A DNA stretch of 64,000 nucleotides from NCBI RefSeq assembly GCF_000515115.1, contig NZ_AZXF01000016.1, forward strand, positions 62,001 to 126,000, in the 5' to 3' direction. How positions within the stretch are numbered: position 1 is the first letter of the stretch; each line of letters begins with the position of its first letter. The notes under the pieces are model-generated. The model saw only the letters and a list, made by a program, of their open reading frames with translations. It was not told the DNA's origin and made no database searches. The DNA is from Nocardiopsis sp. CNT312 (GTDB lineage Bacteria; Actinomycetota; Actinomycetes; Streptosporangiales; Streptosporangiaceae). Of the stretch, positions 26,094 to 35,133 are shown piece by piece. The translations under genes were made by a program, and so were the position numbers.

Positions 26094-26813
26094 GTGCCCC
26101 GGTCGAGGGAACAGACGCCCCGCGTCCCGTACATGTCGCTGCCGCCCTCGATGCGCAGGCGGCGTCTGGAGGAGCACCACCGAAGGCGGGTATCGGAGGA
26201 GACCCGGTGGGCGCTGCTCTCGGTGCTCCTCCTCGTCACGGGACTGTCGGCCGCGGTGTTCGCCGGGGCCTGGGCGCTGGAGAACCGCGCACTCGACACC
26301 CGGTCCGATACCACCACCGCACAGGCCGTCTGGTTCATCGGTGAGAACCAGTACGTCTGGTACGAACGGGACGGGGTGTGGCGCGTGGATCCGGCTCTCA
26401 GCGACACCTCCTATCCCCACGGGACCGCCGTCACCGTCGAGGTGGTGCCCGGATCCGACCCCCTGGTCGCGATCGAGGGGGTCCGGCACCCGTCCGGGGA
26501 GGCCGCCGTCGCGGCGGTCTCCTGCCTCGTTCTCGGTACCGCCGTGTACCTCCTGGACTCGAAGGCGTCCACGGGCCGGTTCCGGCTCTTCCGGCGGCGT
26601 GGGCTGGTCCAGCTCGGGCGCGGCCTGCTCATGCCCATCCATTTCCATGCTGTGTGGGTGGCGCTTTCACCGAATTCCCGGTCAGGTGCCCCGGCGCCCT
26701 GCGGGTCTGGGACCCGGTTGTCCACAGGGGGCGGCGAGAGTCGTGGCACAGGCGTAGGCTCAGGAGTCATCACCCGTCACCGACCCTCCTGGGGGCACCC
26801 GAGCCATGGCTGA
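26094..26813 (+). CDS. Hypothetical membrane protein, DUF3592-like
   Basis: 239 aa if read to the first stop. A basic N-terminus (RRRRLEEHHRRR) precedes a membrane helix (about 41-62), an extracytoplasmic beta-rich part with VWFIGENQYVWYERDGVWRV and TAVTVEVVPGSDPLVA, and a second helix (about 138-154). This outline resembles DUF3592 proteins. The last 50 residues look non-coding, overlap the dnaE promoter region and run 8 bases into dnaE, so the true C-terminus may be altered by a lost stop or a frameshift. GTG 26094 has GGGAGA five bases upstream. Confidence 0.55.
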   Translation: MPRSREQTPRVPYMSLPPSMRRRRLEEHHRRRVSEETRWALLSVLLLVTGLSAAVFAGAWALENRALDTRSDTTTAQAVWFIGENQYVWYERDGVWRVDPALSDTSYPHGTAVTVEVVPGSDPLVAIEGVRHPSGEAAVAAVSCLVLGTAVYLLDSKASTGRFRLFRRRGLVQLGRGLLMPIHFHAVWVALSPNSRSGAPAPCGSGTRLSTGGGESRGTGVGSGVITRHRPSWGHPSHG

Positions 26814-29800
26814 CTCCTTCACCCATCTGCACGTCCACACCGAGTACTCGATGCTGGACGGCGCCGCGAAACTCAAGCCCCTGTACAAGGAGGCCGCGCG
26901 GTTGGGCATGCCGGCGGTGGCGATGACCGACCACGGCAACATGTTCGGGGCCTACGAGTTCTTCCAGCAGTCCAAGGGCACCGGGGTCAAGCCCATCATC
27001 GGTATCGAGGCCTACGTCGCACCGGAGTCGCGCTTCCACAAGAAGCGGGTCTTCTGGGGGCGGGCCAGCGGCCCCGAGGATGCTGCGGCTGAGGGCGGGA
27101 AGGACATCTCCGGCGGCGGACGCTACCTCCACATGACGATGCTGGCGGAGAACGAGACCGGGCTGCGCAACCTCTTCCGGATGTCCTCGCTGGCCTCCAT
27201 GGAGGGCTACTACATGAAGCCCCGCATGGACCTGGACCTCATGTCCGAGCACAGCGAGGGCGTCATCGTCTCCACGGGCTGCCCCTCCGGCGGCGTACAG
27301 ACCCGTCTGCGGCTGGGCCAGGAGAAGGAGGCGATCGACTACGCCGCCAAGCTCCAGGACATCTTCGGCAGGGAGAACGTCTTCCTGGAGCTGATGGACC
27401 ACGGCGTGCCCATCGAGAAGGAGGTCCGCGACGGTCTGCTCAAGGTCGGCCGTGAGTTGAGCATTCCGCCGCTGGTCACCAACGACTCCCACTACGTCTA
27501 CGAGAGCCAGTCCTCGGCGCACGACGCGCTCCTGGCCGTGGGCGTGGGCAAGAACCTGGACGATCCCACCCGCTTCCGGTTCAACGGCTCGGGCTACTAC
27601 CTCAAGACCCCCGACGAGATGCGCGGCCTGCTCAACTTCGAGGAGTGGGCGCAGGGATGCAAGAACACCCTGCTCATCGCCGAGCGCATCGCGCCGGACG
27701 CCTACGACAACGTCTTCGCCCACCGCGACCTCATGCCCGCCTTCCCCATCCCGGACGGGGAGACCGAGTCCTCGTGGCTGGCCAAGGAGGTGGAGAAGGG
27801 GCTCGCCGACCGCTACCCCGGAGGTGCCACCGAGGACGCGCGCCGCCGTGTCGAGTACGAGCTCGGCATCATCAACGAGATGGGCTTCCCCGCCTACTTC
27901 CTCGTCGTGGCCGACATCTGCCAGCACGCCCGCAAGTCGGGGATCGCGTTGGGGCCCGGGCGTGGTTCGGCGGCGGGGTCGATGGTCGCCTACGTCCTGG
28001 GCATCACCGACCTGGACCCCCTGGAGCACGGTCTGCTGTTCGAGCGGTTCCTCAACCCCGAACGCGTCTCCATGCCCGACATCGACCTGGACTTCGACGA
28101 GCGTCGGCGCGCCGAGATGATCGACTACGTCACCGACCTGTACGGCGAGGAGCGCGTCGCGCAGATCCTCACCTTCGGCACCATCAAGGCCAAGGCCGCG
28201 GTCAAGGACTCCACCCGGATCCTCGGTATGCCCTACTCCACCGGGGATCAGATCACCAAGGCGTTCCCCGCGCCGGTCGGCGGCAACGAGATCCCCCTGG
28301 ACGCGGTGTTCAACACCGAGCACGAGCGGTACGCCGAGGCGAGTGAGCTGCGGGGCCTGATCGACAACGACCCGCAGGTCGCCAAGGTCATGGAGACCGC
28401 CCGGGGTATCGAGGGTCTGACCCGGGGCACCGGCGTGCACGCGGCGGGCGTCATCCTCTCCCGCGACCCCCTGCTGGACGTCATCCCGGTGCACAAGCGC
28501 GACACCGACGGCGCCATCATCACGGGCTTCCCCTATCCGCAGTGCGAGGACATGGGCCTGCTCAAGATGGACTTCCTGGGGTTGCGCAACCTCACCATCA
28601 TCGACGACGCGGTCAAGTCCATCAGGGACTCCGAAGGGGACGACCTGAACATGTCGGACGTCCCCCTGGACGACAAGAAGGCCTACGACCTTCTGTCCCG
28701 CGGAGACACGCTCGGCGTGTTCCAGTTGGACGGCGGCGCCATGCGCAACCTCCTGCGGCGGATGGAACCGAAGACCTTCGCCGACATCACGGCCGTCATC
28801 TCCCTCTACCGGCCCGGCCCCATGGCGGCCAACGCCCACAACGACTACGCCGACCGGTCGAACGGGCGCCAGGAGATCACCCCGATTCATCCCGACCTCA
28901 AGGACGCCCTGGACCCCATCCTGGGGGAGACGTACCACCTGATCGTCTACCAGGAGCAGATCATGGCCATCGCCCAGCAGCTGGCCGGGTACAGCCTGGG
29001 CGGTGCCGACCTGATGCGTCGGGCGATGGGCAAGAAGAAGAAGGAGGCGCTGGAGAAGGAGGAGGCCAAGTTCTTCCCCGGCGCCGCCGAGCGCGGGTTC
29101 TCCAAGGAGGCCACCCAGGCGCTGTGGGACGTCATGCTCCCCTTCGCCGGGTACGCCTTCAACAAGTCGCACGCCGCCGGATACGCCCTCGTCGCGTACT
29201 GGACCGCCTACCTCAAGGCCAACTACCCGGCCGCGTACATGGCCGCGCTGCTCACCTCGGTCAGCGACGACAAGGACAAGATGGCGGTCTACCTGGCCGA
29301 GTGCCGGGCGCAGGGCATCAAGGTGCTCCCTCCGGACGTCAACGACTCCGGTCTGCGCTTCACCCCGGTGGGCAAGGACATCCGCTTCGGTATGGGCGCG
29401 GTCCGCAACGTCGGCGCCAACGTCGTCAACTCCGTCATCAAGACCCGGGGCGAGAAGGGCCGCTACACCTCCTTCACCGACTTCCTGTCCAAGATCGAGC
29501 TGGCCGCCTGCAACAAGCGGGTGATCGAGTCGCTGGTCAAGGCGGGGGCCTTCGACTCCCTGGGGCAGCCGCGCCGGGAGCTGTACCGCCACCACGAGAC
29601 GGCGGTCGACGGGATGATCAGCTCCAAGAAGCAGGAGGCACACGGCCAGTTCGACCTGTTCGGCGGCGGTGACGACGACGGCGACTCCACCCCGATCGGG
29701 CTGAACATCCAGTGGGGTGACGAGGAGTGGGACCGCAAGACCAAGCTGGCGTTCGAGCGGGAGATGCTGGGGCTGTACGTGTCCAGCCACCCCTTGGCCG

Positions 29801-30369
29801 GGGCCGAGCGGATCCTGGCCCGCTCGCGGGACACCTCCATCGCGCAGGTGGTCGCCGGTGAGCTGGCCCGGGAACGCGGCGAGGTGCGTGTCTCCGGTCT
29901 GATCTCCAAGGTGGACAAGCGGGTCAACAAGGCCGGAAACCAGTGGGCGATCGCCACGGTGGAGGACCTGGACGCGAGCATGGAGGTGCTGTTCTTCCCC
30001 AAGACGTACCCGCTGTACGTGGAGGCGCTGCTGGAGGACACGGCGGTCACCGTCAAGGGGCGGCTGAACGAGCGCGACGGTACGTGGTCGATGTTCGCCT
30101 CGGACATGTCGATCCTGGACATCTCCCACGTGACCGACGGTGAGCCCCCGGTGCTGCTGACCGTGGACGAGAAGCGGCTCACGTCCGATCTGGTGGGGGA
30201 CCTGCGGCAGGTGCTGGACAGCCACAGGGGGGAGACGCCGGTGCGGATCCGGGTGGACAACCCGGTGCGGTCCAGGGTCTACGCCGTGGACCGGTACTCG
30301 GTGCGGATGTCGCCGGAGTTCAACGCGGAGATGAAGAGCCTGTTGGGCGCCTACGCCGTCGACTACTGA
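26806..30369 (+). CDS. dnaE: DNA polymerase III alpha subunit (DnaE1)
   Basis: Replicative DNA polymerase. 1187 aa, normal for DnaE1. The N-terminal PHP domain opens HLHVHTEYSMLDGA; the palm contains GPGRGSAAGSMVAY and PDIDLDFDERRR with the catalytic aspartates; the thumb/finger region includes GVFQLDGGAMRNLL and YQEQIMAIAQQLAGYS; a helix-hairpin-helix region and an OB-fold domain (around 990-1080) follow. ATG 26806 gives the exact PHP start. A strong terminator lies just downstream. The other actinobacterial paralog DnaE2 lacks some of these features and sits with imuB, which is absent here. Confidence 0.97.
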   Translation: MADSFTHLHVHTEYSMLDGAAKLKPLYKEAARLGMPAVAMTDHGNMFGAYEFFQQSKGTGVKPIIGIEAYVAPESRFHKKRVFWGRASGPEDAAAEGGKDISGGGRYLHMTMLAENETGLRNLFRMSSLASMEGYYMKPRMDLDLMSEHSEGVIVSTGCPSGGVQTRLRLGQEKEAIDYAAKLQDIFGRENVFLELMDHGVPIEKEVRDGLLKVGRELSIPPLVTNDSHYVYESQSSAHDALLAVGVGKNLDDPTRFRFNGSGYYLKTPDEMRGLLNFEEWAQGCKNTLLIAERIAPDAYDNVFAHRDLMPAFPIPDGETESSWLAKEVEKGLADRYPGGATEDARRRVEYELGIINEMGFPAYFLVVADICQHARKSGIALGPGRGSAAGSMVAYVLGITDLDPLEHGLLFERFLNPERVSMPDIDLDFDERRRAEMIDYVTDLYGEERVAQILTFGTIKAKAAVKDSTRILGMPYSTGDQITKAFPAPVGGNEIPLDAVFNTEHERYAEASELRGLIDNDPQVAKVMETARGIEGLTRGTGVHAAGVILSRDPLLDVIPVHKRDTDGAIITGFPYPQCEDMGLLKMDFLGLRNLTIIDDAVKSIRDSEGDDLNMSDVPLDDKKAYDLLSRGDTLGVFQLDGGAMRNLLRRMEPKTFADITAVISLYRPGPMAANAHNDYADRSNGRQEITPIHPDLKDALDPILGETYHLIVYQEQIMAIAQQLAGYSLGGADLMRRAMGKKKKEALEKEEAKFFPGAAERGFSKEATQALWDVMLPFAGYAFNKSHAAGYALVAYWTAYLKANYPAAYMAALLTSVSDDKDKMAVYLAECRAQGIKVLPPDVNDSGLRFTPVGKDIRFGMGAVRNVGANVVNSVIKTRGEKGRYTSFTDFLSKIELAACNKRVIESLVKAGAFDSLGQPRRELYRHHETAVDGMISSKKQEAHGQFDLFGGGDDDGDSTPIGLNIQWGDEEWDRKTKLAFEREMLGLYVSSHPLAGAERILARSRDTSIAQVVAGELARERGEVRVSGLISKVDKRVNKAGNQWAIATVEDLDASMEVLFFPKTYPLYVEALLEDTAVTVKGRLNERDGTWSMFASDMSILDISHVTDGEPPVLLTVDEKRLTSDLVGDLRQVLDSHRGETPVRIRVDNPVRSRVYAVDRYSVRMSPEFNAEMKSLLGAYAVDY

Positions 30370-30382
30370 CGGCCGCCCACCC

Positions 30383-30428
30383 GGCGAAGGCCCCGGACAC
30401 CACGCCCCTGGTGTCCGGGGCCTTCGCC
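30383..30428 (+). terminator. dnaE terminator
   Basis: Perfect 20-bp inverted repeat (30383-30402 with 30409-30428) and a 6-base loop, 13 bases after the dnaE stop. Very stable; no T-run, as is common in actinobacteria. Confidence 0.85.
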
Positions 30429-30442
30429 GTGTCCGGGATCTC

Positions 30443-30472
30443 TTGCATTGATAGACTTAAAGATATATCTTT
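30443..30472 (+). promoter_or_regulatory. padR promoter with palindromic operator
   Basis: TTGCAT (30443-30448), 17 bases, then TATCTT (30466-30471). A perfect 14-bp palindrome, AAAGATATATCTTT (30459-30472), covers the -10 box, and GATAG/CTATC flank it. The A/T richness is unlike the surroundings. Autoregulation by the adjacent PadR protein is the likely use, by analogy with other PadR operators. Confidence 0.65.
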
Positions 30473-30552
30473 GAGCTATCGCAATCAAGAGCGACTGTCT
30501 TAAACAAGAAGCAACAGTCTGTTCGCACCATGACCACACAGGGAGAGACACC

Positions 30553-31329
30553 ATGAGTTCCATGGCACTGCCGGGCCCCTGGGCCTGGGACGAGCGCGGT
30601 GGCCGCGGACGAGGGTCCCGCGGGCCCAGCACCGAGGACACACCGCGCGGCGGCCGGGGGCGCCCGAGGCGCGGCGACCGCCTGCGGGCGGAGGAGGGTC
30701 CGCGCGGACGCCGACGCGGCGGACCCGGCCGGCCCCCCATGCTGCCCGTACCGCCGGGCGCACCCTGGGGGGAGGGCGGATTCGGCGGACCGTTCGCCGG
30801 GTTCGGTCCGCCCGGAGGTCGCCGCGGCGGGCGCCGGGGCGGCCCCCGCGCCCGCCGCGGCGACGTGCGCACCGGAATTCTGATGCTCCTCGCCGAGGAG
30901 CCCCGCAGCGGCTACGAGATCATCCGCGAGGGCCGTGAGCGCAGCGGCGGCCTGTGGCGCCCCAGCCCCGGATCGGTCTACCCGATGCTCCAGCAGTTGG
31001 AGGACGAGGGACTGGTCGCCCAAGCCGAGGGGGAGGGGCGCCGCCGCCCCTACCGGCTCACCGAGGAGGGCCTCGCCCACCTGGACGAACGCGGCGCCGA
31101 CCTCACCCCGCCCTGGGAGGCGGGGGAGGACGCCTACGCCGACACCCGTTCGCGCTACGAGGAACTCGGCGCGGTCGCCCACCAGCTCAGCGCCGCCGCC
31201 GCCCAGGTCGTCCAGGCCGGCAGCGACGCGCAGGTGGAGCGGGCCAAGCGGCTCCTCAACGAGACCAGGAGGGGGCTGTACCGGATCCTCGCCGAGGACG
31301 ACGGGACAGCCGAGTCCGACGACTCCTAG
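30553..31329 (+). CDS. PadR-family transcriptional regulator with Gly/Arg/Pro-rich N-terminus
   Basis: 258 aa. Residues 1 to about 102 are low-complexity (G, R, P, with many RGG-like steps). A PadR winged helix follows: RRGDVRTGILMLLAEEPRSG, SPGSVYPMLQQLEDEGLV, and the wing RRRPYRLTEEG. A C-terminal helical dimerisation region ends the protein. PadR proteins repress genes for stress and efflux; no target is adjacent except a decayed DinB gene. The ATG has GGGAGAGAC upstream. The A/T-rich promoter and the palindrome at 30459-30472 fit self-repression. Confidence 0.92.
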   Translation: MSSMALPGPWAWDERGGRGRGSRGPSTEDTPRGGRGRPRRGDRLRAEEGPRGRRRGGPGRPPMLPVPPGAPWGEGGFGGPFAGFGPPGGRRGGRRGGPRARRGDVRTGILMLLAEEPRSGYEIIREGRERSGGLWRPSPGSVYPMLQQLEDEGLVAQAEGEGRRRPYRLTEEGLAHLDERGADLTPPWEAGEDAYADTRSRYEELGAVAHQLSAAAAQVVQAGSDAQVERAKRLLNETRRGLYRILAEDDGTAESDDS

Positions 31330-31344
31330 ACCGTCGGACCGGCC

Positions 31345-31912
31345 TCAGTCGCCGGTGGTGCCGTCGGCGGGTTCGCGCAGCACGTCCAGGTGTCCGTTGT
31401 GGCGTGCGGTCTCCTCGATCGTGTGCACCAGCACCCACCGCAGCGTGGTGCCCCGCCCCGGAACGGGAGCCCGGGGCGGGCGTGTCGCGGGAGAGCCGGG
31501 CGGTGCTCTCCCGCGAGCGTTCGCACTGCGCCTCGTACTCCTCCAGCAGTCCGCGGAGGGAGGCTTCGGGACCCCCGCACCACGCCGGATCGGGGTCCTG
31601 GGGCGTACGGGGGTGGCGGTCGGGACGGCCAGTGAGCGCCGCCTCGAACCATGAGTGCTCCACCCACCGCAGGCGGGACACCAGGCCGCCGACCGTCATC
31701 ACGGGCGAGGCGGGCACAGGTGCGGACCACACGTGTTCGTCCGCCAGGCCCGCGCACTCGAGGTGCACGGTCGCACGGTGCCAGTCGAGCCACGCGGTGA
31801 GCGTCGCCGACTCATCGGCCTCCGCAGGCGCGGCGACACGTGTGCGGGGGCTTCGTCGCCTCTTTGTTCCCGTCCGGGACCGGGGACCGCCTTTCCAGCC
31901 GGGTGCGACCAT
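31345..31912 (-). pseudogene. DinB/DUF664-family gene broken by a one-base frameshift
   Basis: The first part reads ATLTAWLDWHRATVHLECAG, then [20 protein letters not shown] and [14 protein letters not shown], typical of DUF664 (DinB-like metal-dependent, often thiol-transferase relatives). The end of the family, [20 protein letters not shown] followed by VLRE, is present in a different frame, ending at the stop 31345-31347. Removing one base from the G/C run at about 31451-31461 joins the two perfectly. It is either a real recent pseudogene or a sequencing error in a homopolymer-rich stretch. The exact start is uncertain; ATG 31912 is the most plausible in frame. It faces the padR gene with a 15-base gap. 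Confidence 0.75.
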
Positions 31913-32256
31913 CCCGGCGGCCCCGTCCCGTCCGCCCGCTGGCCACCGGCCGGGTACGGCCTTCAGTCCCACGGGCGGACGTGCAGGTTCCAGACCGCTC
32001 ACACCCGGGGCCTCCCTGCCCGGCAGGAGCCGCATCCCGTGGTCGTGGTCGCCGCCGTCGAGTGTTCTGCAAGGGACCGGTTCGTCGGTGAACAGCGCGT
32101 CCAGTCGGACGCCACCCCGGTGACGCCCGGCTGACCGCGCCCATCACCGACCTCTCTGCGCGCAGCGCGGACTTCCGACGGATCTGGGACACCGGAGAAG
32201 TGGTGTGGTGTGCCGCGGGCGGCAGGCGGATCCGCCATTCACAGGCGGGGACCCTC
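31913..32256. other. Stretch with no recognised gene
   Basis: About 340 bases upstream of the broken DinB gene and before a doubtful small gene. Open frames exist on both strands but have no ribosome sites or family-like content. Promoters for the flanking leftward and rightward genes may lie here; none could be assigned. Confidence 0.4.
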
Positions 32257-32406
32257 ATGTCGGACTACGAGTCCCTGCAGGCTGCCGCTTCCCCGGGCGA
32301 GACGGGCTTGGTCCTGCATGTGTTCAGCGCCGGTGAGGGCACCGCGGACGCCGTGGCCCTCGCCCGGCTGGCCGAGAAGGTCGGGGCCGACACCTTGGAG
32401 GTGTGA
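32257..32406 (+). CDS. Doubtful small hypothetical protein
   Basis: 49 aa from ATG 32257, MSDYESLQAAASPGETGLVL followed by an alanine-rich helix and ending ADTLEV. A GGGGAC element lies a few bases upstream. Codon third positions look coding, but no family is recognised. It could be a fragment of a longer lost gene. Confidence 0.35.
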   Translation: MSDYESLQAAASPGETGLVLHVFSAGEGTADAVALARLAEKVGADTLEV

Positions 32407-32564
32407 CGGGCCGGGGCCCTCCCGGTGGTGCGGTGTCGGCCCAGACGAGCGCTGGGCATACCGTGTCCGGCGGCCCCGGGTCCCGGAGCTCGGCGGCCGC
32501 ACCGTCCGGGCGGGTATCCTCCGTTCCGGTCCGCGACACGACGCCGGGCCGACGAAGGAGGAGC

Positions 32565-33200
32565 ATGGCCGAGCACACCCGAACGGACGCGGTGCGCCGC
32601 GCGTTGGCCGTGGGCGCCTGTGTCCTCGCGGCCCTGGCCCTGCTCGGCGCGCTCCTCGGACCGGTCTGGTGGCTGGCCGCCCCCGAACGGGCGGTGGGCA
32701 CCGCCCTCGGCGAGGGCCGGGTCTTCACCGGTGTCACCGAGGACGTCTTCTCCGCAGAGGCCTACTACGCCCTCATGACCGGGGCGGCCGGCCTGCTGAC
32801 GGGCCACACCGCCTACATGGCGCAGTTCTCCCTCGCGCGTGGACGCGCCCAGGACCTGCGCCTGGTGGTCCTACTCGCGGGTTTCGCGGGTTCGGTCGCC
32901 GCCGCCCTGCTCACCTGGCGGGTCGGGGTGGCGCTCGACGCGCCCCTGCACGAGGCGCTGGCCGGAGCACGGGCCGGGGAGACGGTCACGGTCGGGCTCC
33001 GGCTGGAGGCGACCGCCTTCCTCGTCGCCTGGCCGTTCCTGTTCGTCCTCCAGTACGCAATGCTGGAGCTGATCAGCCTCCTGCGCCGGGACCTGCCCGG
33101 GGCGACCGAGCGGATCCCGGCGCGGATCCCGTCCACGGTGTCCCTGCACTCCGCGGACGGGGGCACCGTGCCCGGGAGCGCCCCGGGCAGTGGAACCTAG
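32565..33200 (+). CDS. DUF2567-family membrane protein
   Basis: 211 aa with four hydrophobic segments (about 15-36, 70-88, 104-124, 156-178) and a cytoplasmic tail. Size, topology and location between dnaE and ybaK fit the actinobacterial DUF2567 family, whose function is unknown. ATG 32565 has a textbook AAGGAGGAGC site. Its TAG stop shares the palindrome CTAG with the TAG of the convergent acyl-CoA synthetase. Confidence 0.8.
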   Translation: MAEHTRTDAVRRALAVGACVLAALALLGALLGPVWWLAAPERAVGTALGEGRVFTGVTEDVFSAEAYYALMTGAAGLLTGHTAYMAQFSLARGRAQDLRLVVLLAGFAGSVAAALLTWRVGVALDAPLHEALAGARAGETVTVGLRLEATAFLVAWPFLFVLQYAMLELISLLRRDLPGATERIPARIPSTVSLHSADGGTVPGSAPGSGT

Positions 33201-35050
33201 ACCGACTCCTCGTACATCTCCTCGAGCAGGTCCTCGTACTTCTTCTCGACCGCCCGCCGCCGCATCTTCAGGCTGGGCGTGATCTCGCCCTCCTCCACGG
33301 ACAGGCTGTGCGGCAGGATCCGGAACTTCTTCACGGTCTCGTGTCGGGGCAGGTCGGCGTTGAGCCTGTCGACGGCCTCCTGCACCATCGCCTCGACCTT
33401 CGCCTCCTTGGTCAGCGCCGCGTAGTCGAGGGAGTCCAGGCCGTGGGCCCGTGCCCAGCCGGTGATGGTCTCCGGGTCCAGCGCCACCAGCGCCACACAG
33501 TAGGGACGACGGTCGCCGTGCACCACCAGGTGGCTGGCGTAGGGGCACAGGGACGCGAAGCGCGACTCGATGCCCTGCGGTGCCACGTACTTGCCGCTGG
33601 AGGTCTTGATCAGCTCTTTCTTGCGGTCGGTGATGCGCAGGTTCCCGTTCTCCAGGACACCGATGTCCCCGGTGGCGAACCAGCCGTCCTCGCCGAGCAC
33701 GTCCTCGGTGGCGCCGGAGAGGTTGTGGTAGCCGCGCATCACATTTCCGCCGCGGAGCAGGATCTCGCCGTCCTCGGCGATCTTCACCTCGACCCCGGGC
33801 ATCGGCTTGCCGACCGTGCCGAACCGTACCTCGCTGGGACGGTTGACGAAGGTGCCGGCGCTGGTCTCGGTGAGGCCGTACCCCTCCAGGATGGTGAGCC
33901 CGGCGCCGTAGAAGAAGCGCCCGAGCTCCGGGGCCAGCGGCGCGCTCCCGGAGACCATGAACTTCAGCCGACCGCCGAACAGCTCCCGGAGCCTGCTGAA
34001 CACCAGCCGGTCGGCGACCGCCCGTTGGAGGGCCAGCAGCCCACGGGGCTCGCCGCCCTCCTCCTTGACCCGGGCCACGCGGTCGGCCACGCCGGCGGCC
34101 CACCGGAAGATCCGGTACTTGGCCGCGCCGCCCTGCTTGGCCTGCATGACGACGCCGTTGTAGACCTTCTCGAAGATGCGCGGGACGGCGGACATGAACG
34201 TGGGCCGGATGACGGCGAGGTTGCCGACGATCCGGTCGACCCTCCCGTCCACGGCGGTCTCGTAGCCGACCTGGATCTGGCCGACCAGCATGTACTTGCC
34301 GAAGACGTGGGAGAGAGGCAGCCACAGGTACTGCACGTCGTCGACGTCCATCATCTCGTAACCGCTCTCCCGCACCTCCTCGCTCAGACGCCCCACCGAT
34401 TCGGCTTCGAACAGCCAGTTGGCGTGGTCCAGGCGCACGCCCTTGGGCCTGCCGGTGCTTCCGGAGGTGTAGATGAGCGTGGCGAGGTGGTCGGGTTCGA
34501 TCGAGGCGATCAGTTCCTCGAACAGTTCGGGCCGCTCCTGGGCGATCTCGGCACCCCGGGCCTCCAGTTCGGCGAGGGTCATCACCCAGTCGCCGTCCCC
34601 CTCGCCGTCGAAGACCACGACCTTGGACACACCCGGGATCTTCGAGCGCTGCTCGGTGAGTTTGGCGACCTGCGCTTCGTTCTCGGCGAAGACGACCATG
34701 CTGCCCGAGTCGTCGGTGATGAAGGCCGCGTCGGAGGCGGTCGACTGGGGGTAGACGGTGGTGGACGCGCCACCGGCGCACAGGACGCCCAAGTCCGCCA
34801 GGATCCACTCGACGCGTGTGCTGGAGGCGATGGCGCACCGCGCCTGAGGGGTCACGCCCAGGACGTGCAGGCCGAGCGCGATGTCGCGGACCCGGTCGCG
34901 TGTCTGCGCCCAGGTCAGGGTCGCCCACTCCTCCGGGGCGCCGTCGGCCCCTGGCACCGGGTACCGGAAGGCCGCCCTGTCGCCGGACTCGCGGACGCGG
35001 GAGAGGAACATGGCGGGGACGGAGGAAACGGAGGCCAGAGTGTTAGACAT
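33197..35050 (-). CDS. Long-chain acyl-CoA synthetase, FadD15-like
   Basis: Activates fatty acids with ATP and CoA. 617 aa, AMP-binding superfamily. Motifs: the P-loop-like IYTSGSTGRPKGV, LPLSHVFGKYM, EGYGLTETSAG (A5), GWFATGDIG (A7), ITDRKKELIKTSSGKYVAP (A8) and the catalytic lysine region ITPSLKMRRRAVEKKY (A10). The long C-terminal domain places it with actinobacterial FadD15 and plant-type long-chain ligases. It is the first of a leftward series with separate neighbours; 83 bases separate it from ybaK on the same strand. Confidence 0.94.
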   Translation of the reverse strand: MSNTLASVSSVPAMFLSRVRESGDRAAFRYPVPGADGAPEEWATLTWAQTRDRVRDIALGLHVLGVTPQARCAIASSTRVEWILADLGVLCAGGASTTVYPQSTASDAAFITDDSGSMVVFAENEAQVAKLTEQRSKIPGVSKVVVFDGEGDGDWVMTLAELEARGAEIAQERPELFEELIASIEPDHLATLIYTSGSTGRPKGVRLDHANWLFEAESVGRLSEEVRESGYEMMDVDDVQYLWLPLSHVFGKYMLVGQIQVGYETAVDGRVDRIVGNLAVIRPTFMSAVPRIFEKVYNGVVMQAKQGGAAKYRIFRWAAGVADRVARVKEEGGEPRGLLALQRAVADRLVFSRLRELFGGRLKFMVSGSAPLAPELGRFFYGAGLTILEGYGLTETSAGTFVNRPSEVRFGTVGKPMPGVEVKIAEDGEILLRGGNVMRGYHNLSGATEDVLGEDGWFATGDIGVLENGNLRITDRKKELIKTSSGKYVAPQGIESRFASLCPYASHLVVHGDRRPYCVALVALDPETITGWARAHGLDSLDYAALTKEAKVEAMVQEAVDRLNADLPRHETVKKFRILPHSLSVEEGEITPSLKMRRRAVEKKYEDLLEEMYEESV

Positions 35051-35133
35051 GTCACAAAGTTAGCGTCACGTGAACACTCCGGCAATGGTGAAAAACGGAA
35101 TAATTCGGACCCGTTGTCCATGTCCGAAACCGG

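Noticed and set aside
26770..30225. 1151-codon minus-strand open frame opposite dnaE
   Set aside because: Antisense shadow of a high-GC gene; the plus strand encodes a complete DnaE with all motifs.
30383..30428. Long hairpin considered as a riboswitch for padR
   Set aside because: It is a simple perfect stem-loop right after the dnaE stop, best read as a terminator.
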